Source: Podila epigama
Taxonomy: Eukaryota; Mortierellomycota; Mortierellomycetes; Mortierellales; Mortierellaceae
Reading direction: 5' to 3'
Assembly (NCBI GenBank): GCA_015679605.1
Contig: JAAAVE010000465.1
Coordinates: forward strand, 6,753-18,605
Length of the DNA stretch: 11,853 nt
The position numbers and the translations under genes were made by a program. The notes beneath the pieces were generated by a model, which saw only the letters and a program-made list of their open reading frames with translations, searched no databases and was not told where the DNA came from. This document shows positions 1-8,149 of this stretch, piece by piece. The number at the start of each line of letters is the position of its first letter. Within the stretch, counting starts at the first letter, position 1.

Positions 1-304
1 TGATTCAATTAGTGTGTGCACGAGAAGTCTTTTTGACAACTTAGTATCATTCATTTAATGGACTGATCATCGAATCCCCTCCTTTCAATAGCAAGATTCA
101 CACGCGTTAATAGAATTGTAAGATGAGGGGGGGATTTTTCATGAAGGTGTGCAAGGCATTGTGTACTTTCCAATCGAGCTTACTTGCCTGATATTTTTGA
201 AGAAAGGAAGGTTGTAATTCATAATGATTTTTTTATTTGGCTACAAACACTTTGATAATGATAAAAGAGAGAAAAAAAAAACAAAAAAAGATATCATTAT
301 TTTT
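1..304. other. Intergenic, 3' flank of glyoxalase I
   Basis: No coding region or RNA gene is recognisable here. The sequence is AT-rich, with an A-rich stretch near 268-290 just beyond the glyoxalase stop and a G7 run near 125-132. The part nearest the gene is presumably its 3' untranslated region; the rest shows nothing I can assign. Confidence 0.5.
232..237 (-). terminator. Candidate poly(A) signal AATAAA for glyoxalase I
   Basis: AATAAA reads on the minus strand 68-73 nt past the glyoxalase stop codon, a usual distance for a fungal polyadenylation signal. In such AT-rich sequence a chance match is possible. Confidence 0.4.
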
Positions 305-1158
305 TTAAGCAAGACCCTTGTTCAAGATCTCGACCCAGTAACCATCAGGGTCAGCAATGAAGGCAAGGTTCTTCATAGAACCATCTGTAAGACGCTTGAT
401 CCACTTGACCTTGTTGCCAAAGCTCTCGAAGCGTTTGCAAGCCTCCTCAATGTTGTCGACAATGATGGCGGTATGACCAAAGCCACGACCAGGGTTGCTG
501 TTGCCGCTTGCATAGCTGAATTCGGGATCGTTCTCAGTTCCCCAATTGCTTTTTTTTTAAAAAAAAAAAAAGATTTAAAAAAAGAGGGAGAGAGAGATTA
601 GTGAGTGTTAGGGATGGATAAAATACATGAAAAAAGAAGTGACATGGGAAAAAAAAAATAAAAATCGCTTCGAAAACAAAAAAAAAAAAAAAGCATTTTG
701 TTGTTGATGTTGGTATTGGCGGTTGTCAGGTTTTTGGGGGAGGGAGGGGAGTTGGGAGTGGGAACTTACAGTGAACTTGCCTCCCTCGTTCACCAAGTTG
801 GAGATGAGCCTGTAGTGCCATGAAAAAAAAAGAAGGATTAGAAAAGAGGCCTCGTTTTGTATCATTATCATGCTATGATCACCGCGACAGATGTGGCAGA
901 AAGGAAAGTGATATATACTTCATGCCAAGGATGTCCTGGTAAAACTCGAGGGACACCTTGGGATCCTTGACGCGGATCATGGTGTGGTTCTAAGTAATAT
1001 TGAGGAGACCATAAGACCAAAGAGGTGAAAAAAAAAAGTCAGAACGAATGAATGTAAAAACGCGGGACATCGCTGCTGGAAGATCAGGGTAAATGAAAAA
1101 TGAAAACTATGACACGTACAAACTCGTATGTCTTGATGTCTGTCTTGAATTCGCTCAT
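305..1158 (-). CDS. GLO1: Glyoxalase I (lactoylglutathione lyase), internal exon apparently missing
   Basis: Glyoxalase I converts the methylglyoxal-glutathione hemithioacetal to S-lactoylglutathione in the cytosol. Exons read from the frame: 1120-1158 (13 codons from ATG), 919-989, 770-809 and 305-548. Exons 1-2 join to give [19 protein letters not shown], the usual start of the vicinal-oxygen-chelate fold, followed by DILGM. Exon 4 carries [15 protein letters not shown] (metal-ligand His) and GYWVEIL (ligand Glu), ending NKGLA-stop. The family has about 30 residues between GKFT (end of exon 3) and NWGTE, including LELTHN, whose Glu binds the metal. I cannot find them in the 221-nt gap 549-769. 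The phases disagree as well: exon 3 ends after a full codon, while exon 4 begins with the last base of one. The gene is either damaged here, misassembled, or spliced unusually. Family assignment is firm; the intact product is not. Confidence 0.88.
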
Positions 1159-1840
1159 GGTGGGAGATGGATTGATGTGCAAGGTGGTAATGAAGAAATG
1201 GAAAAAGCAATGGGTAATGGCCTGTGAACTTTTTTTTTATGAGCAGAAAGACATTCGATTGGCCAGCAAGGGGCGTAATTTGGTTTTTTTTTGTAGCTTG
1301 GGGTTTGGCTTCAAAATTTGACGCGTCATAAACGCTACTGTAGTACGGTGAGCTGATGTCCGTGTGAAAAAACTTTTTCTATCCACATGCAAGTGCTAAT
1401 CGCTGGCTTGTACTCTCAATCCTTGGACGTTTCGCTTTTTCCCCCCTCTATTTCATGTTTCATGCTTATAAAAGTGATGTATTGCTTTGTTACTTCCCGT
1501 CTATCTTGGCCAAAATATGAATGCCTAGGATTTTTAACAATGATAGCCTGACTTGCGCCGACATAATCCTGTCCCGACAGAGCGTTCAACATTCATGGCG
1601 TCGAGTATAACTGAAACTCTGTTGTTTTTTATTATCGTGGTCATCGTGGTCATCATATGTTCGTTCAACCTCATGTTATGTTTCTTCTCTCAACAAAACA
1701 AAGCACGTTTAGGATTTCAATTGGATGATTATATATTTGAAATGAGGGTTTTAAAAAGAGAATGATAGAATGCTATGCTACAAGGCCAAGATTACAAAAT
1801 AAGGAAGGCAAAAAATTAGAAAGGAAAAGGTTGAAATTTT
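1159..1840. other. Intergenic between glyoxalase I 5' end and globin 3' end
   Basis: This spacer must hold the glyoxalase promoter (it runs leftward from 1158) and the 3' end of the globin transcript. It contains a C-rich run (1441-1446), a TATAAAA on the plus strand (1467-1473), a short tandem repeat of ATCGTGGTC (1634-1655) and one small ORF listed separately. No RNA gene was recognised. Confidence 0.5.
1595..1765 (+). CDS. Doubtful 56-aa single-span membrane ORF
   Basis: From the first ATG (1595) the frame gives 56 residues starting MASSITETLL. A very hydrophobic stretch follows at about residues 9-31 (Ile/Val/Phe-rich), then a charged tail ending RVLKRE. A TATAAAA lies 122-128 nt upstream on the same strand (1467-1473). 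Only an AATAAG-like signal follows the stop. Part of the hydrophobic run is encoded by a small tandem repeat (ATCGTGGTC), which can create such a segment by chance. No family is recognised. It sits on the opposite strand to both neighbours. I consider it possible but unproven. Confidence 0.2.
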   Translation: MASSITETLLFFIIVVIVVIICSFNLMLCFFSQQNKARLGFQLDDYIFEMRVLKRE

Positions 1841-2530
1841 TTAAAAGAACAAATGCCACAAGCGAGAAAACAAGCCCTGTTTGACTGGAACCATGGCGGT
1901 GGAGGTAGGAACAGGGTCACGGTATTCAGCACCGTCATTGCAGTAAAACTTGATGAAAAAGTCGTTCTGGATCCAGAGGAGCTTGCCAAAGGCGACGATG
2001 GCCTTGTATTCAGTATCACGATCCAAGTTGAGAGACTTGACGCCTCCAATGAGAGCGGTTTCGACATAGCCGAGGAGAGCGTTGATGTGGATGAGATCGA
2101 CATTGATCTTTGACTTTTTGGTAGGGGTATCGGTGTGGATGCGAGCGACATATTCGAGGTACTTGATCATGCGCTCGTCATAAGGGTTCTCGAGCAGTTT
2201 CTTAAAGTAGCGTGAGAGCATATCCTTGCGGAACTTGATCTGTTCAGCGTTTTCCTGAAGTTCGGCGGAGGATTCGATGACCTTTCCTGAAGTAGTGAAT
2301 CCTTCGTGGCGCTTGGCCATCACATCCCAAGTGATGTCGAACTGGTGGAGCTTGCGGTAGACAGCGTCAACGACGACAGGTACCAAGGGCTTGACGAGTT
2401 CGGCGGCGCCCTGGATGGCTTTGATGTCTTCCTCACCAAAGTCCATGAACTGAGCGACGTACTGGAAACGGTAGACGGGGTCGGTGTAGAGCTGGGAGCG
2501 CTCAATGTGGTTCATTTGTTCGACGGTCAT
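1841..2530 (-). CDS. Single-domain sensor globin / protoglobin-like heme protein
   Basis: An intact 229-residue protein with no intron. The start MTVEQMNHIERSQLYTD, then YRFQYVAQFMDFGEEDI and PLVPVVVDAVYRKL, match the N-terminal and A-B helix pattern of protoglobins and globin-coupled sensors. Tyr58 in AVYRKL fits the distal B10 Tyr, and His132 in EYVARIHTD fits the proximal F8 heme ligand. The rest (about 145-200) is helical and ends YCNDGAEYRDP. The family binds heme and gas ligands (O2, NO, CO). No signalling domain follows, so this is the single-domain form known from fungi. The tail LFSRLWHLFF is basic and hydrophobic and might touch a membrane; this is inference. It could be a sensor, an oxygen store or an NO-handling protein. 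All the other recognised genes here have introns, so the intronless structure stands out. Confidence 0.85.
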   Translation of the reverse strand: MTVEQMNHIERSQLYTDPVYRFQYVAQFMDFGEEDIKAIQGAAELVKPLVPVVVDAVYRKLHQFDITWDVMAKRHEGFTTSGKVIESSAELQENAEQIKFRKDMLSRYFKKLLENPYDERMIKYLEYVARIHTDTPTKKSKINVDLIHINALLGYVETALIGGVKSLNLDRDTEYKAIVAFGKLLWIQNDFFIKFYCNDGAEYRDPVPTSTAMVPVKQGLFSRLWHLFF

Positions 2531-2720
2531 TTTTGGTAGGGTGTGTGTGTGTGTGTGTGTGTGAAAGAGAGAGTGGTGGTTGTTTGCTGTGTGTTGGTGT
2601 GAGTGGTGTCTGTATTAAAGACTGTAGTTGTGTTCTTTGATGAGAAATGAGTATGAGAAATGAAAAAAAAGTGGAAACTCAAGTGTGAAGCCAGGTTTAT
2701 ATTGATTTCCGAGAAAATTA
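2531..2720 (-). promoter_or_regulatory. Globin 5' flank with GT/CA microsatellite
   Basis: The bases just upstream of the globin ATG read on the minus strand as CA- and CT-rich DNA with many ACA, CAC and CTC triplets and few Gs, typical of a fungal leader and core promoter. It includes (GT)11 on the plus strand at 2541-2563, ending 11 bases from the start codon. No clear TATA box was seen. Confidence 0.35.
2541..2563. repeat. (GT)11 dinucleotide microsatellite
   Basis: An uninterrupted run of GT lies within the presumed globin 5' untranslated region, so length variation could alter leader length. On the transcript it reads as a CA repeat. Confidence 0.9.
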
Positions 2721-2890
2721 TGAAAACTAGAAAAAAAAATCGGCCACCTTCCATGTTTGGAGGGTCCGGACCGAAAAAGAAAAACTTTTGAACGTAAAAG
2801 GTCATACAGGAAAATTTATGTCTTAAAATTTTTGTCATTTCGTCAGGACCAAAAAAAGGTCTGTGTGCTCATCATTATTTCTTGTTTGTC

Positions 2891-3091
2891 CTATCCCTGC
2901 ACTACCACCCCCCTTTTTTTGATGACTCTGTTTACCTGGCAAATCTCACGATCTTCATTACGGCCAAAGTTACAATGGGATAGCACAGCATCGGTGATTT
3001 GTGTTTTGGAGGGTTTTCTTTCAAGTGCATGCACAACAACTTGAGGAAGAGTATGAAAGCAACAGGGTTGTCTCTTACCCTGTCCCGACAT
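2891..3091 (-). CDS. Unrecognised small ORF
   Basis: From the ATG at 3089-3091 the frame begins MSGQ and runs 66 codons to a TAG at 2891-2893. It contains VVVHALERKPSKTQITDAV and HCNFGRNEDREICQ, which look like normal protein composition, unlike the low-complexity spacers around. A GTAAGA donor follows MSGQ+G (3073-3078) and a CAAG acceptor ends at 3040. Removing those 39 nt keeps the frame and gives MSGQVVVHALE, but 39 nt is far shorter than the other introns here (80-221 nt). A CAG/GTAAAC donor after EICQ suggests a further exon I could not find. I recognise no family. It could be a small gene, an exon of a larger one, or a gene remnant. Confidence 0.3.
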   Translation of the reverse strand: MSGQGKRQPCCFHTLPQVVVHALERKPSKTQITDAVLSHCNFGRNEDREICQVNRVIKKRGVVVQG

Positions 3092-3821
3092 GGAATATAT
3101 GTCATTCACTCTTTGCTTGATTCCATGTAATAGTGCAGTACTGTTCATGAATAAAGACGTGCAGGCGCGCATGTGTGTCTATGTCATGTATGGTGTGGAA
3201 TATTGCTCAACCACACAACCCAAGCAAAGGAATAAAAAAAAAAGAAGGTTAAAGTAGCGTGAGGCATATTAAGGATAAACTTGGTCTGCATCATAGGGGT
3301 GGAGTTTTGATTATTCGTCAGTGGACAATTTTCGGTATCGCATTTCCTATTTCGCACAACAGGCATAAACAGGCACTTGAAAGTTGAAAACCTCTGATGC
3401 GATGATGCGATGGGATGGAATGGTTGGTTGGAAAACTTATTTTTTTTTTGTCTATCTCTTTTGGAGATTTGGACGTCCTTCCATTCCGCCGCACGCCGCA
3501 AAAGAAAAGAAAAAAAAAAAGCCAACAGAGTCTGGACCTTTTCTCTCCCCGATCTCCGGACGAGCCCGGGTCCATCCAGAATCATCCATACTACCTTCGC
3601 TTGAACAAAGTGGAAGTAAAAAAGCTCGCTTCAACCATGACATGAGTTCAGCCATAATGCTCACAGTCAATGCTATACTGCATCACTAAAACTTCAACCG
3701 ACTACGCAGCTTCGAAACACTATGTTTATTTTCACTGTTTTTATCCCCTCTCCTCTCATTTCACCTTCTCTTCCAGGTAACATGTAAAAATATTTTGCTA
3801 TTTGACACTTGTTGTTATGTT
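3092..3821. other. Intergenic, 3' flank of UBP14
   Basis: About 0.7 kb holding A runs (3234-3244, 3511-3520), a T run (3440-3449), a GATGCGATGATGCGATGGGATGG patch near 3396-3418 and a pyrimidine-rich stretch at 3747-3776. Short ORFs occur on both strands but are low-complexity and overlap each other. Nothing resembling a tRNA or a known gene was found. Confidence 0.45.
3725..3730 (-). terminator. Candidate poly(A) signal AATAAA for UBP14
   Basis: AATAAA reads on the minus strand 92-97 nt beyond the UBP14 stop codon. Its position fits a polyadenylation signal for that transcript, although chance matches are common in AT-rich DNA. Confidence 0.4.
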
Positions 3822-6800
3822 TCAATCACGTTTGAAAATGTACATGTATGCATCCCCAACGGGCGCCTTGGTGTCCGACACAACCTTGTTGTCGTTGAAG
3901 AGAACCCATTGACCGTCCTTCTTGATGTGGCTCACATAGTGCCCACAATGAACTGAAGGGCCCTTATGCGAGATGAACGACGCCAAGTGGTAATGTCCCT
4001 TCTTGGATGGATCTCCTACAATGCGATTCGCCTGGCCAGCTGCACCACCGGGCGCTTCACCGCCAGCCTCATCGTCATCCTCAATTGGGGTATCCATATG
4101 GCTAAACAGCCATTCAACTGCACGCTCCATATTACCACCAGTCTCCTTAAGAGCCTTCTTAGCTTGCTTGTCCGTAAAACCCATGTCAGCCAACTGGGCA
4201 ATCTGCTCAGGATTGGCAGATGCCGCTGAAGTTGTCTTGTTGGCGTCAGTGACGATGGGGTCATCAATATCAGGATCCTCCATGTGCTGGATCAACCAGT
4301 CCATGGCAATCTCTGACCCTTGGTTGTTCGTCGCCAAGAGGGCCTTCTGACAACGGACGAGTGGGAATCCCATCATCTGGAGTTGCTCCAGCGAAGCCTG
4401 GTCAAACGTGGGTTCCTGTGACCCCGCACCTGCGCCAGGTGCATCCTCTAGCAACAGTTCTTCATCCGGCTTCTGACCATGTCCGCGGTACTTTTCAAGG
4501 TCAATCTGGTTCTCAGAAATAACAATTGGCACGGCTAATAAACGAATGCATAATAATGACAGTCAAAAGTGTGTTAACCAGGGCTACAACAAAAAACAAA
4601 TTCAAAAAAAATGTATCAGAGAGGAAGAAAAGGATATGGATATGCATACATACCGAGCTTTCTGGGTACCCAGTTTTGATAAGCGAATCGACGCATGTTG
4701 ATGACCAAGACTTCTGGGAACGTTGCGAATCGGTTCGTCCTAGTCCAGAAAGAGCCGCCAAAAAATTAAAGAAGTGCAATCAATGGTCATTAGTGGGCCA
4801 ATGACACCTCTTACTTTCAAATTGATATAACATGTCCAGACTCTTACTTGGTGGCGGTAGTGTTCTTTAGGCAGCTGGGACAGTTGTAAGGAAGCGTCTC
4901 CTCTTGGACATAAGTATCGAGGCACTGTTCAAGTGTCACACTCTCGTACTCGTCTTCACCCTCTGCATTCGTCCCCTTTTTGTTGGCAGGCACAGCGATA
5001 GAGACTGCGGTAGTGGTGTCATGCGAATATCGGACCTTCTTGCATTCGTTGCACTGCAGGCGTTGCTCATTCGAAAACTCGAATGTCTGGGTTGGGTCGC
5101 GACCGGTCGTGCGCTCGTTCTGTGAGATAATCTTGATAAGATGCTGGAAAAACTCGAACGAGTCCTGCTGCCTCATGGTTGAAAACTCTGGGTGACCTCT
5201 GCCAATCAATGCTTTGAACATTCCTGGTGCAATGCCGTCCTGACCTTGGACCTCTCCGTTCTCGGCAATAATGGGAGTCGCATATCGACCGCTCAACAAA
5301 CCATCAGCGACTTTGCCCAACTGACACTGGAGACACTTGCCAGGCTCCTGACTGCACGACTGCAGATGGTTCTGGTCAACTGGGTAATAACGCGATACGA
5401 ACGCTGGCAGATCAAACACTGACTGAAGCACCGAAGCCATGTAGCAGCTATGAACATATTTGCGAGTTGAGAGGTTATTATAGAGTCGGGCACATGAAAT
5501 AAAACGGCAAGATTGTATATATCTTCTTGAACTTGGCTTTTCAGAGTACATATTTTTTTTACCTGTTTCCAAGATTCTTAAAGCCTGTGTATCCGGGGCC
5601 GAAAAGAGGCTCAAAGGACTTGCCATCTTCTGTAAACATGTTAAAGTTGAAATTTTGGTTTTGCTCCAATGCCTACCAAAAACGATAATAGGACATACAA
5701 TAGATTGGAGTCAGTACAGGCAGATCTCGAAACATCAACAGCCCAGCCAAGACAAGATCGATTTAACTACTTGCCAGTTCGGTAAGCGACTTGATAGACT
5801 TTGTCTGTGATTCCACCTTGATGCCAAAGTGTGCCAAATGTGCCCCGAGGTGGTCATCCGAACGCTCCTCATTGCAGTGGTAACAGTAAATGTCTAAGAG
5901 ATATCAAGTGGTACAAACATGTTGGCGGGTTGTAGAGTTATCTCACTAAGCGTAATGATGAAAGTGATATTACCTGCTGTGCCTTCAGGCGTAATCGTGC
6001 CGAGTTTGCAGGCAACACCATGTCCGGTGGCGTCAAAATGGGCCAATCCGTGACCGTTGCCACCGGTTCCTCCATACTGCTGACGTCCACATCCAAGGTT
6101 GCCACATACAAGGCAAAGCCACAGGTTCTCATTCAAATCACAGTTAGCGCAGTGGGCATTTTCTAGAAGGGAAAACGACATATGTGAAGGATACAAAAAA
6201 GCGAAACGTTTAGAAAAAGGGTCATTTTCCCAGCGCAAGTTCTCTTGTTGATACTGTTAGCCTCTCATACATACCAGCAGACACGACCTTGGCAGTATCC
6301 TGCTGTAAGTTTCGAATATGATCACAGGAGGTGATCTCTTCTTCCCAAGCCTTAATCTCGGACTGACGAGATGCCGAGAGCGAAGTCATAATGGCATCCG
6401 CCACTTTGGAGATCTGTAAAGAGTAGACGCAACTCAATGATGAATATCCACAAAAGAAAAAAAAAAGGAACATTGTGAACTACATTGCCACATAAACAGC
6501 TCAGAAAATAAAATAAAAAATGCCTACATTGTCAGTCTTTTCAACCTCGACTCCGCCGCATTCAAAGCACTTGACATGGGTGAAGTATTCGTACAAGTCA
6601 GTATCGTTCTCCGGAACGATAGCAATCTTGGTGATCTTTTGAGGAGGCTCGTCAGCCGACTATATGAGTGATGATGTCAAGGATAAGTTTTGCGCTCGAC
6701 TCTTTTTTTTGGTTATCAAAAACGACAACTATAAAAAAAACCACCTACCCTGCCTTCCTTTGCAATCTTGACTCGCTTGATATTCAGGGCCAATGGATGA

Positions 6801-7117
6801 CCACACTTGTTGTAGTGTTGGATATTGTGATAGCGTTCAGGATCTGTGCAGCCGCCATTATAACAGGTTAGACACACATCCAGACCGCCTTCGTTTTCCT
6901 GTCGCGAAAAAAAAGAGTGGGTAGAACGTGTGAGACTTGTGCGTTGCGCGTTTTTTTTTTGCATGTGTGAGCTTGCGTGTGCAAACGCGTTTTTGCATGA
7001 AGTTTAATGGACACGTACAGGATTGTCATAACAAAAGGTACATTCGTCCTTGTAGATTTGTGCAGTTGGCGATGGAACTGAGAGGCGGGCCGAGGAGGCA
7101 TGTGGACAGGCAGCCAT
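3822..7117 (-). CDS. UBP14: Ubiquitin C-terminal hydrolase, Ubp14/USP5 (isopeptidase T) type
   Basis: Ten exons join in frame to 778 residues: 7019-7117, 6749-6898, 6528-6659, 6275-6413, 5974-6162, 5775-5893, 5563-5672, 4848-5447, 4654-4739, 3822-4534. The family disassembles unanchored ubiquitin chains in cytosol and nucleus. Order: cryptic N-terminal zinc finger (KDECTFC, DVCLTC, about 24-115); UBP zinc finger (about 177-245, HCANC to IYCYHC), which holds the free ubiquitin tail; Cys box GFKNLGNSCYMASVLQ with catalytic Cys314; UBA1 (about 587-628) and UBA2 (about 649-690); His box SVHCGHYVSHIKK with His740, then LFNDNKV supplying Asn/Asp755-756. Length and domain order match USP5/Ubp14, and every key residue is present. 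The start gives MAACPHASSARLSV before the first finger. Intron 6 (5673-5774) has a GC donor. The ATG lies 119 bp past the YBEY stop. Confidence 0.95.
5673..5774 (-). other. GC-AG intron in UBP14
   Basis: The exon ends SLTEL in frame at 5775 and the intron begins GCAAGT instead of GTAAGT. The acceptor TAG is followed by ALEQNQNFNFN, matching the family linker before the FGPGYTG motif. No GT donor nearby keeps the frame. Apart from the C, the donor matches the consensus strongly, as is usual for GC-AG introns. Confidence 0.85.
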
Positions 7118-7236
7118 GGATAAAGACAAAAAAAGAATAAGGGCGAGAAGGAGAGGAGTGTACGTGTGTGTATTTTTCAATGAATGAGGTGTGAAATGAA
7201 CAAAATGAAAGGCATTGCTATTTTACAATTTAATGG

Positions 7237-7842
7237 TTATGATCTACACTTAAGGGGATGATGTTCGAGCCACTTGTCGCTATTCAGTACGTCCTGCCAG
7301 ACTTTGAGTTTTCGCAACATTCTCGTTTCTTTTTTCTTCATCTATTCAGTAGTGTATCGAGGAGCATGCTGCGTCAATTCTTTAAACTCAAATCAGAACA
7401 AGTTATTCTCGAGAGAGGTAGAATATTTACTCACCACCTTGTAGTCGGCTTCGGTTTCGTGGTCGTAACCCAGAAGATGGCATATGCCGTGTGCATATAA
7501 CACTGAGAGCCGATCCTCCAAGGCAACATTGTTTTCTTTGCACCAATTCTCCACATATCGCATCGAAATAAAGATATCCCCTAGATTCTTGTCGTCATTG
7601 GAGCGAGGTTTAGGTAACACGCCTGGCGCAATGGGTTCGGCAAAGGGGAATGACAAGATGTCCGTCGCCTTGTCCTTTCCTCGGTATTGCGCATTCAATT
7701 TGCGAATCGTGCGGTCGCCCGTAAGGCAAACGCCAATATCCCATTTACGGTACCCTGCTGCGGAAAGGAGTAGGTTTAGCTGAATCTTGACTGCCTTCTT
7801 CGAGACATTGACAACTTTTTGTGAATTCTTTACAAGGATCAT
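7237..7842 (-). CDS. YBEY: YbeY-family endoribonuclease (rRNA maturation factor)
   Basis: Two exons, 7435-7842 and 7237-7341, join in phase 0 (ADYKV to MKKKETRMLRKLKVW) to give 170 residues. The zinc signature HGICHLLGYDH is complete, with His118, His122 and His128 as metal ligands. Upstream lie ATDILSFPF (about 59-67) and LGDIFIS (about 87-93), both family hallmarks. YbeY is a single-strand endoribonuclease acting in bacterial ribosomal RNA processing; eukaryotic versions work in mitochondria or plastids. An in-frame ATG lies 18 nt upstream (7858-7860). I prefer 7842 because MILVKNSQKVV aligns with the normal start and the base context (GCCATGA) is better. A longer form from another exon could carry a targeting signal, but none was seen. 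The intron is 7342-7434 with a GTGAGT donor. Confidence 0.92.
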
Positions 7843-8149
7843 GGCTGAACAGGTGCGCATTCCACAAGGAAGTGCATGTTTTTATTGCCTCGACAAGCGC
7901 TTAAGGGTTGTTCCTGATCAAAATTCTGACTTCACAGCTGCCAAGGCGAATCAAGATTCATGCCCCAAGTACTCCGTACTGTGGCGCTGCGATGCAGGTT
8001 TCGTACTTGAGCCTTGTAGTCGGTAGCAAGTTGTATGGCACACTGCTTGTACTATTGACCCTGTCTGTGGCGTACAGCACACGCACAGCTGACCGAGAAT
8101 CGTATAGTAGACAACAAAATCTGCAACTACTATCGTTCAGGTCAAGAGC
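7843..8149. other. Spacer between DPH4 3' end and YBEY 5' end
   Basis: This 307-bp gap must serve as the DPH4 3' end and the YBEY promoter, since both are transcribed leftward. It is less A/T-rich than the other spacers. A plus-strand frame is open across its left part but overlaps YBEY antisense and resembles nothing known. No tRNA-like fold was noted. Confidence 0.4.
7881..7886 (-). terminator. Candidate poly(A) signal AATAAA for DPH4
   Basis: AATAAA reads on the minus strand 264 nt beyond the DPH4 stop and only 39 nt before the YBEY start codon. If used, the DPH4 transcript would end inside the YBEY leader. It may be a chance match. Confidence 0.25.

Noticed and set aside
60-80. ATCGAATCCCC resembling part of a tRNA T-arm
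   Set aside because: No matching acceptor, D or anticodon arms on either strand.
3040-3078. A 39-nt intron in the small ORF at 2891-3091
   Set aside because: Splice signals and frame fit, but the other introns here are 80-221 nt and 39 nt is too short to call; kept only as a possibility.
3384-3689. Plus-strand ORFs in the spacer left of UBP14's 3' end
   Set aside because: Several overlapping frames are open on both strands, with Lys runs from an A tract and no recognisable motif; more likely spacer.
3745-3785. Strong plus-strand acceptor-like tract ending TTCCAG followed directly by GTAACA
   Set aside because: No open frame leads to or from it, and it lies in the 3' flank of a minus-strand gene; treated as chance.
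4003-4350. Plus-strand ORFs inside UBP14 exon 10
   Set aside because: They mirror the conserved UBA-domain coding sequence on the opposite strand; shadows.
7787-8026. Plus-strand ORF overlapping the YBEY 5' end
   Set aside because: It is antisense to conserved YBEY coding sequence over part of its length and shows no known domain.
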